From assembly GCF_963677565.1 (NCBI RefSeq), contig NZ_OY781981.1:2281001-2345000 (forward strand): a stretch of 64,000 nt of DNA, read 5' to 3'. This document shows, one piece after another, positions 59,010-64,000 of the stretch. Position numbers and translations under genes: made by a program. A model generated the notes under the pieces. That model ran no database searches and had not been told where the DNA came from. It saw only the letters and a list, made by a program, of their open reading frames with translations. This DNA is from an uncultured Draconibacterium sp. (GTDB lineage: Bacteria; Bacteroidota; Bacteroidia; Bacteroidales; Prolixibacteraceae). Each line of letters begins with the position of its first letter. Position 1 is the stretch's first letter.

Positions 59010-60042
59010 TTCTGTTTGCTATATAATTTTCCCATTTTTCAATTGCGGTAGCCATATCTTCAGGCAGTTCCGAATTGAATATCATCTTTTCTCCGGTGGT
59101 TGGGTGTATAAAACCTAGGGTTTTGGCATGAAGTGCCTGGCGTGGAAGTACCTTAAAACAATTCTGCACAAACTGTCGGTACTTGCTAAACGTTGTACCA
59201 CGTAAAATTTTGTCGCCCCCATAGTTGGTGTCGTGAAAAAGCGGGTGGTTAATGTGTTTCATGTGCACCCTTATCTGGTGTGTACGTCCGGTTTCAAGGC
59301 GGCATTCAACCAGTGTAACATAGCCAATACGGCGCAGTACCTTATAATGCGTAACAGCATGCTTTCCGTAATCTCCCTCAGGGAAAACAGTAAATACCTG
59401 CCTGTTTTTTAAACTACGTCCAATATGCCCGGTAATTGTTCCTTCATCTTCATTCAGACTTCCCCAAACCAGCGCGTGGTACCTGCGTTCAGTAGTTTTT
59501 TCGAAAAACTGTAGCGCCAGTTTGTTCTTTGCAATTTCGGTTTTGGCTACCACAAGTAATCCCGATGTGTCTTTGTCAATACGGTGAACCAGTCCCGGTC
59601 GCGGATCAGCACTGTTAAACAATGGCAAATCTTTAAAATACCAGGCCAATGCATTTACCAGTGTTCCTGTATAATTTCCGTGGCCGGGATGCACAACCAG
59701 ACCGGGAGGTTTATTTATTACGATTAATTGGTCGTCTTCGTAAACAATATTCAATGGAATGTCTTCGGGAATTATTTTTAATTCGCGACGAGGGAAATCC
59801 ATTACAATCAATATTTCCTCGTTGGGTTTTATTTTGTAGTTGGGTTTTACAGGCTTTCCGTTTACCAGAATATTTCCTGCATCAGCAGCTGCCTGAATCC
59901 GGCTTCGCGAAGCGTTGTCAATACGGTTGGAAAGAAATTTGTCGATGCGCAGCGGTGATTGTCCCGGATCGACAGATAAACGGTAATGTTCGTACATTCC
60001 ATTCTCTTCCAGCTCTTCATTTTCCTGATTGTAGTCTTCCAT
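59002..60042 (-). CDS. rluD: RluD-family 23S rRNA pseudouridine synthase
   Basis: A 346-residue RluA-family enzyme: S4 domain about 25-80 (LRIDKFLSNRIDNASRSRIQ, ILVNGKPVKPNYKI) then the catalytic domain with motif GLVHRIDKDTSGLLVVAKT holding the catalytic Asp, RRYHALVWG, LVECRLETGRTHQIRVHMK and HPLFHDTNYGG. The S4 plus catalytic layout and length fit RluD (U1911/1915/1917 of 23S rRNA) rather than RluA. An acidic N-terminal tail of about 20 residues precedes the S4 domain. Four bases separate it from the PASTA gene. Confidence 0.93.
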   Translation of the reverse strand: MEDYNQENEELEENGMYEHYRLSVDPGQSPLRIDKFLSNRIDNASRSRIQAAADAGNILVNGKPVKPNYKIKPNEEILIVMDFPRRELKIIPEDIPLNIVYEDDQLIVINKPPGLVVHPGHGNYTGTLVNALAWYFKDLPLFNSADPRPGLVHRIDKDTSGLLVVAKTEIAKNKLALQFFEKTTERRYHALVWGSLNEDEGTITGHIGRSLKNRQVFTVFPEGDYGKHAVTHYKVLRRIGYVTLVECRLETGRTHQIRVHMKHINHPLFHDTNYGGDKILRGTTFSKYRQFVQNCFKVLPRQALHAKTLGFIHPTTGEKMIFNSELPEDMATAIEKWENYIANRNE

Positions 60043-60046
60043 TTAT

Positions 60047-60853
60047 CTAAAAGTTTCTTTCGAAAGCCTCGTTAACCATTACAGTGTCGGTAGTCAGCCA
60101 GATGTCGACAGACGAACCCATCTCAATTTGTTTGGTGTATTTTGGATTTGGCGACTGTTTCCAAATCATCGCATTTATAGAGTCTTCGGCTGTTTCGATT
60201 GTATTATCAAAAATAACGGCACCAATGTTTAAAAAAGCATCAGCGATTGTTGATCGTGCTTGTTTCTGGGTAAATCCGATGAGGTTTGGCAATGTGGTTC
60301 TCATATTTCCCTGGCTGCGTCCAACAACTAAATCAATTCCTGAACCTTTAATTATTTTATCTCCCTCGAAAACTTCAACAGAGTCTTGCATTACAGTTAA
60401 TACCAGGTCGTTGTATTCCGATGGCTGGTAGTAGGTGTTTGCCAGTTGTAACCCAATACTTTCAATAATTACAAGTGCCTGTCTGTATGAGATGTCGGTT
60501 AATCTTGGGAGGGTGATTTTTTCAGGTTCGTTGGAGTTAATCGTAAGTTTGATTATCCGGTTTTCTTTCACCTTTGAATTGGCCAGTGGCAATTGATCGA
60601 CAACTGTCCCCGGTTCAAAATTTTTGTTATAAACCGAATCAATTACTTCAACGCGCAGTTTATTGGCCTGGGCGCTTTCTGTTGCTTCTTCAATATCTAG
60701 TCCTGTTAATGCCGGAACCGGGTATGAAACTCCATGTTGTGTGTAAATTTGCAAACTTTTAAACGTTACAAAAAGAAGCAGAGCCACAAGCACAACGGCA
60801 ATCGTCAGATGAATAAAAAAAGCACGGCTGGTAATAAATTTTTTTAAACTCAT
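60047..60853 (-). CDS. Membrane-anchored PASTA-domain protein
   Basis: A 268-residue protein with one N-terminal TM helix (about 13-33) and three PASTA repeats (about 42-108, 112-180, 185-255) of the form VPALTGLDIEEATESAQANK, LPRLTDISYRQALVIIES, LPNLIGFTQKQARSTIA. PASTA repeats bind peptidoglycan or muropeptides. Unlike Gram-positive PASTA proteins there is no Ser/Thr kinase or PBP domain. Cotranscription with rluD and ddl places it with cell-wall genes. Family call certain, role not. Confidence 0.93.
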   Translation of the reverse strand: MSLKKFITSRAFFIHLTIAVVLVALLLFVTFKSLQIYTQHGVSYPVPALTGLDIEEATESAQANKLRVEVIDSVYNKNFEPGTVVDQLPLANSKVKENRIIKLTINSNEPEKITLPRLTDISYRQALVIIESIGLQLANTYYQPSEYNDLVLTVMQDSVEVFEGDKIIKGSGIDLVVGRSQGNMRTTLPNLIGFTQKQARSTIADAFLNIGAVIFDNTIETAEDSINAMIWKQSPNPKYTKQIEMGSSVDIWLTTDTVMVNEAFERNF

Positions 60854-60882
60854 ATTTTTTATACGGTACCTTATAAAGAGAA

Positions 60883-60890
60883 CAAAAATA
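60883..60890 (-). promoter_or_regulatory. -7 box for the PASTA-rluD-ddl operon
   Basis: TATTTTTG on the minus strand, 30 bases before the start; a TTTC lies 19 bases upstream as a near match to TTTG. Confidence 0.55.
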
Positions 60891-61054
60891 AGCCAAAAAA
60901 AGTATGTTGAAAGGATTTACCCAATAAACAAAGTACATTTTATAAAAGATTTTTCTGAAGATGTGTAGCAGTGTTGGTTTATCTGGAATATTGGGAGTGA
61001 AGCATGATTTTAAAAGCCGGCAGAATAGCTTTAGGCCATATGTATAAACACGAA

Positions 61055-61081
61055 AAGGTAAAGAACAGAATTCTTTACCTT
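61055..61081 (-). terminator. rpmH terminator
   Basis: Perfect 11-bp stem (61055-61065 with 61071-61081), followed on the minus strand by TTTT. About 26 bases after the rpmH stop. Confidence 0.75.
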
Positions 61082-61106
61082 CCCATATAATGTAATAAGA
61101 TATTGC

Positions 61107-61265
61107 TTATTTCTTATGTCTTGGCTCGTCTGAAACTGTTAGTTTCTTTCTGCCTTTTGCTCTGCGGGCTTTTACTACTTTACGACCATTTACAGTCGAC
61201 ATTCTTTCTCTGAACCCGTGTTTGTTCTTTCTTTTTCTATTCGATGGTTGAAATGTACGTTTCAT
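61107..61265 (-). CDS. rpmH: 50S ribosomal protein L34
   Basis: A 52-residue basic protein found by direct reading: MKRTFQPSNRKRKNKHGFRE opening, MSTVNGRKVVKARRAKGRKKL centre, ending EPRHKK. These are the invariant L34 features (KRTFQPSNRKR, HGFR, GRKVL-type helix, RRxKGRKxL). rnpA and dnaA, its usual neighbours in other phyla, are absent here, which is normal for Bacteroidota. Strong promoter upstream and terminator downstream show a monocistronic unit. Confidence 0.97.
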   Translation of the reverse strand: MKRTFQPSNRKRKNKHGFRERMSTVNGRKVVKARRAKGRKKLTVSDEPRHKK

Positions 61266-61308
61266 TTCTATAAAGTTTTACTTGTTTCTATTCAGAATTT
61301 TCGGACTG

Positions 61309-61341
61309 CAAAAATAGTGCTTTTTTTATTTCTTCCAAAAA
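61309..61341 (-). promoter_or_regulatory. rpmH promoter, TTTG-N19-TATTTTTG
   Basis: Minus strand: TTTG (61336-61339), 19-base spacer, TATTTTTG (61309-61316); both boxes perfect. Leader about 37 bases. The best promoter in the window. Confidence 0.8.
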
Positions 61342-61462
61342 CTTAAGCACTTTTTTGAATTAAATTGTAATTTGTTTGTTTGATATTATAAATCAGTAGT
61401 TTATAAAATGTTACACTTTCCAGGTATTAATTCAAACAAATGTATGGTCTTTTTCTGAAGTA

Positions 61463-62176
61463 TTAAAATCGGTTGTCTTTTTTTATCGAGAACCGAAATC
61501 CAATACCATGTAGGTTTATAATTTTTACTGAAGGATCGGCTTTAAAGTATTTTCTCAATCGCGAGATAAAAACATCGAGGCTGCGCCCCAGAAAATAGTC
61601 GTCTGATCCCCACACTTGCTCCAATATTTCATTGCGGCTGAGTACTTTGTTGGCGTTTTTTGCAAAAAACTGAATGAGTTCAGCTTCTTTCATAGTAAGA
61701 TTTCTGGATTCACCGTTTATTGTTAACGATAGATCGTCGAAATGGAAATCGAAATTGCCAATTTTTAGATTGCTTGGAGCGCCGGAGAGAACGGGCTGAG
61801 ACTGGCTTCGTTTCAAGAATATTTTGATTTTTAAAAGCAGCTCTTCCATGCTAAAGGGTTTTGGAATATAATCGTCGCCACCAATAGTAAGGCCCGTAAT
61901 TTTATCTTCTGTCATGCTTCGGGCTGTTAAAAATATTATAGGTACCTGATCGTCGGTTTTTCGTACGGTTTCTGCCACATGAAAACCATCTATTTTGGGA
62001 AGCATTACGTCGAGTATAATAAGGTCGAACTTGTTTTCTTTGAAGAGTTCGATTGCAATCTCCCCATCTGAAGCCACTTCAACTTCGTAACCGTTTTCGG
62101 CTAAATTGTCTTGTACAATGAAACGCAGTGCTTCATCATCTTCGACAAGTAATATTTTAAAGGTGCTATTGTTCAT
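61463..62176 (-). CDS. rprY: OmpR-family response regulator (RprY-like)
   Basis: A 237-residue regulator: receiver domain (about 8-120) with VEDDEAL, phospho-accepting Asp in LIILDVMLPKIDG, Thr/Ala in IIFLTARS and Lys in YIPKPFSMEE; winged-helix DNA-binding domain (about 140-235) with LTINGESRNLTMKEAELIQF, NKVLSRNEILEQVWGSDDYF and SLDVFISRLRKYF, NLHGIGFRF. Paired with the kinase upstream (three-base gap). The pair resembles RprXY of Bacteroides; orthology is inference. Confidence 0.94.
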   Translation of the reverse strand: MNNSTFKILLVEDDEALRFIVQDNLAENGYEVEVASDGEIAIELFKENKFDLIILDVMLPKIDGFHVAETVRKTDDQVPIIFLTARSMTEDKITGLTIGGDDYIPKPFSMEELLLKIKIFLKRSQSQPVLSGAPSNLKIGNFDFHFDDLSLTINGESRNLTMKEAELIQFFAKNANKVLSRNEILEQVWGSDDYFLGRSLDVFISRLRKYFKADPSVKIINLHGIGFRFSIKKDNRF

Positions 62177-62179
62177 ATA

Positions 62180-63445
62180 TTAATTCGGAATGGTTAAACT
62201 AAAAATACTACCTCCTTCTGGATTGTCAGTAACTGTGATCTTCCAATTATGAGTTTTTACGATTTTATATACATAGTCAAGTCCGAGCCCAAATCCTTTT
62301 ACGTTGTGCACGTTGCCTGTCGGAACCCGGTAAAATTTCTTAAAAATTCTCTTTCGGTGTTCGCGAGGTATTCCAATGCCGTTGTCAATAAAATTCAGTT
62401 CATAAGCATTCTGTCTTTTTTGCAGCTCAATAATTATTTCAGGCGTTTTATCGCAATATTTTGCTGCATTCTCCAGAATGTTAGAAACGAGATTGGCAAA
62501 ATGAAAACGGTCGGCTAAAATTACACAATCTTTGAGTTTTGTGTCGATAGTAACCTTGGCTTTTTGTCCTGCTTTTGATTCCTGAAAGTGATTACTTGCC
62601 TCATTTAAAAATTCACAAAGTTGTATCTTTTCAAGATTCAGATGAATCCGGCTTTTTTCAATAGATGCCAGGTTTAGTACTTTTTCAACATTTTTCGACA
62701 AACGGCGTGTTTGGTCCTGAATTATGCGCGTGTATTCAAAAAGGCGATTGGGTGAACTCAGTATTTTTTCATCGTTAATAACATTTGCAGCCAGAGCAAT
62801 TGACGAAATTGGAGTTTTTAGTTCATGAGTAAGGTTATTGATGAAGTTTTTTTGGATTTCGGAAAGTTGCCTTTGTCGAATAATTACCCAAAGTGTATAT
62901 CCAAAGAAAAAGATTACAAGTACCAACAATGCCGTTAAAAAATACCAGATGGAAAGCTGATTAAAAAAGTATGACGACCGATTGGGGAAATGAATGCCAA
63001 AATAGTTGGAATAGTTTTCGTTTAAAACAAACTCATAATCAGATGGCTCTTCGTTTTCGTCGATTCGTACCAATGTTGTTTCATCCATTTGTTCCTGGGT
63101 GGGATTGTATATCGAGAACTCAAAGTCAGAATATATTTCGTGTTTTTTTAATTGTGTTTCCAGGTTTTGCTTTAAAAGTTCGCGATCAATAGCAACACCA
63201 ACATTTACCAGGTAGGTGCTATTCGAGATTATTTCTACAGGAGTAATACTATCAAAATTTTGAGTAGTTCCCGTAGCAAGCATTATCTGCCAGGCTACTT
63301 CTTTTAACGCAACACTTGCACTTTCCTGAAACTGCTTCTCCGAGAGGTTATAGGAACTGCGAATAAAAGCGAATTGCACTAAAAATACTCCAACTATTGA
63401 AACAGTTGCCAGCATTATAATGTATTTAAGTGCTTTGCCTTTCAT
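62180..63445 (-). CDS. rprX: Sensor histidine kinase (RprX-like)
   Basis: A 421-residue kinase: TM1 about 8-28, an extracytoplasmic domain about 30-165 of no known fold, TM2 about 168-190, then HisKA with His in NNLTHELKTPISSIALAANV (about 205) and HATPase_c with NILENAAKYCDKTP, FIDNGIGIPREHR, and GFGLGLDYVYKIV. There is no HAMP domain; the DHp helix follows TM2 after a short linker. Next gene is its regulator. Confidence 0.93.
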   Translation of the reverse strand: MKGKALKYIIMLATVSIVGVFLVQFAFIRSSYNLSEKQFQESASVALKEVAWQIMLATGTTQNFDSITPVEIISNSTYLVNVGVAIDRELLKQNLETQLKKHEIYSDFEFSIYNPTQEQMDETTLVRIDENEEPSDYEFVLNENYSNYFGIHFPNRSSYFFNQLSIWYFLTALLVLVIFFFGYTLWVIIRQRQLSEIQKNFINNLTHELKTPISSIALAANVINDEKILSSPNRLFEYTRIIQDQTRRLSKNVEKVLNLASIEKSRIHLNLEKIQLCEFLNEASNHFQESKAGQKAKVTIDTKLKDCVILADRFHFANLVSNILENAAKYCDKTPEIIIELQKRQNAYELNFIDNGIGIPREHRKRIFKKFYRVPTGNVHNVKGFGLGLDYVYKIVKTHNWKITVTDNPEGGSIFSLTIPN

Positions 63446-63456
63446 GGAATTTTATT

Positions 63457-63464
63457 CAAAGCTA
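63457..63464 (-). promoter_or_regulatory. -7 box for the rprXY-like operon
   Basis: TAGCTTTG on the minus strand, perfect TAnnTTTG, only 11 bases before the kinase ATG, implying a very short leader. Confidence 0.45.
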
Positions 63465-63554
63465 AACTATATATTTTTTTCTTTACCTGCCTGAGTTAAC
63501 AACTCATTAACAAATTATTGAATTCAATTAACAGCGAAACTAGTTAAGCATCTT

Positions 63555-63562
63555 TACATTTG
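63555..63562 (+). promoter_or_regulatory. -7 box for the DUF1573 gene
   Basis: TACATTTG, perfect TAnnTTTG, 41 bases before the ATG; no clear -33 partner. Confidence 0.5.
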
Positions 63563-63603
63563 CTTTATATAATTCTCGAAAAGACAAATTTAATTAATAA
63601 ATT

Positions 63604-64000
63604 ATGAAACGTATTTTACAAGTATTGGTAGTTTTTGCAATGGTTGTTGCATATAATAATGTGATGGCCCAAGGCAATGCAAAAATTGTTTTTGAAGAAG
63701 AAACACACAATTTTGGTTCTTTCAAAGAATCAGATGGTGTTCAGAAAACCACATTTAAGTTTACGAATAATGGTGATGCACCTTTAGTTCTGTCGAATGT
63801 TCGTGCATCATGTGGTTGTACTACTCCGAAATGGACACGTGAGCCTGTTGCTCCTGGAGAAACTGGTAGCATTGATGTAAGTTATAATCCTAAAAATCGT
63901 CCCGGCTCTTTCAACAAATCTGTTACTGTTAGCTCAAATGCAGAAAATCGTACCGTTGTTTTGAGAATTAATGGTAAGGTTGAACCACGTGAAAAAACTT
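63604..64000 (+). CDS. DUF1573 exported protein, N-terminal part (cut by window edge)
   Basis: The first 132 codons of a gene running off the right edge. Signal peptide to about residue 22 (NNVMAQ), then a DUF1573 Ig-like domain: THNFGSFKESDGVQKTTFKF, NNGDAPLVLSNVRASCGCTT, EPVAPGETGSIDVSYNPKNR and SFNKSVTVSSNAEN. The SCGCT motif is typical. These are abundant secreted Bacteroidota proteins with unproven roles. Divergent from the rprXY-like operon, so it may be one of its targets; that is only a positional hint. Confidence 0.88.
   Translation, partial: MKRILQVLVVFAMVVAYNNVMAQGNAKIVFEEETHNFGSFKESDGVQKTTFKFTNNGDAPLVLSNVRASCGCTTPKWTREPVAPGETGSIDVSYNPKNRPGSFNKSVTVSSNAENRTVVLRINGKVEPREKT

Noticed and set aside
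60854..61106. tRNA or small RNA gene between the PASTA operon and rpmH
   Set aside because: No cloverleaf or conserved RNA features; the only strong hairpin is explained as the rpmH terminator.

Overview
The window is from a Bacteroidota chromosome, most likely a free-living or sediment-type member of the Bacteroidales/Marinilabiliales (inference, no database search). Evidence: two SusC/SusD pairs, a PorE-like four-domain lipoprotein and GldB (type IX secretion/gliding proteins), a MurF-Alr fusion, type III glutamine synthetase, RprXY-like two-component genes, DUF2851/DUF4294/DUF1573 proteins, no obvious Shine-Dalgarno sites, and many upstream boxes of the Bacteroidota form TAnnTTTG. About 50 protein genes are supported, including rpmH (52 aa) and two genes cut by the window edges. 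No rRNA, tRNA or CRISPR array was seen.

Layout. 1-5.4 kb: a glutamine synthetase family gene (cut at the left edge) divergent from GSIII, then the PorE-like lipoprotein and a secreted regulatory-domain protein. 5.5-10.8 kb (minus): orphan histidine kinase, K+ channel/RCK protein, DUF2851, SpoU-type RNA methyltransferase, arginine deiminase. 11-19.3 kb: DUF4294, thpR, ABM protein; on minus a polyprenyl sugar-phosphate transferase and a divergent Gfo/Idh protein; on plus pcm, an MBL hydrolase and gcvP. 19.4-21.3 kb: an IS110-family element inserted at the T-tract of the gcvP terminator, a probable second IS-end remnant, and an 11 x 21 bp tandem array.

21.3-31.9 kb: ispE, a small exported protein with four WMTN repeats, a carboxyltransferase plus biotin-carrier pair, an LptF/G permease, tgt, a degenerate GT2 protein, an ECF sigma factor, rsmG, pfkA and a DUF1080 lipoprotein. 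32-41.5 kb: a 42 bp tandem array, gldB divergent from nadE, a Crp/Fnr regulator, tdk with murF-alr, an acidic unknown protein overlapping rsmI, and a YjjG-type nucleotidase. 42-53.8 kb: two tandem SusC/SusD units with unusually long, repeat-bearing leaders and a terminal surface lipoprotein, but no glycosidase or regulator beside them. 54-64 kb: two secreted proteins of unknown role, dnaB, a PASTA-rluD-ddl operon, rpmH, rprXY-like genes and the start of a DUF1573 gene.

The most unusual features are the IS110 insertion with matching junctions around a CT dinucleotide and the neighbouring solo end that abuts the 21 bp array; the WMTN-repeat exported protein; the repeated leader module before the second susC; and two enzyme-family proteins lacking their usual catalytic signatures. 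All identifications are from reading the sequence and recalling family motifs; coordinates of starts are my choice where several in-frame starts exist.
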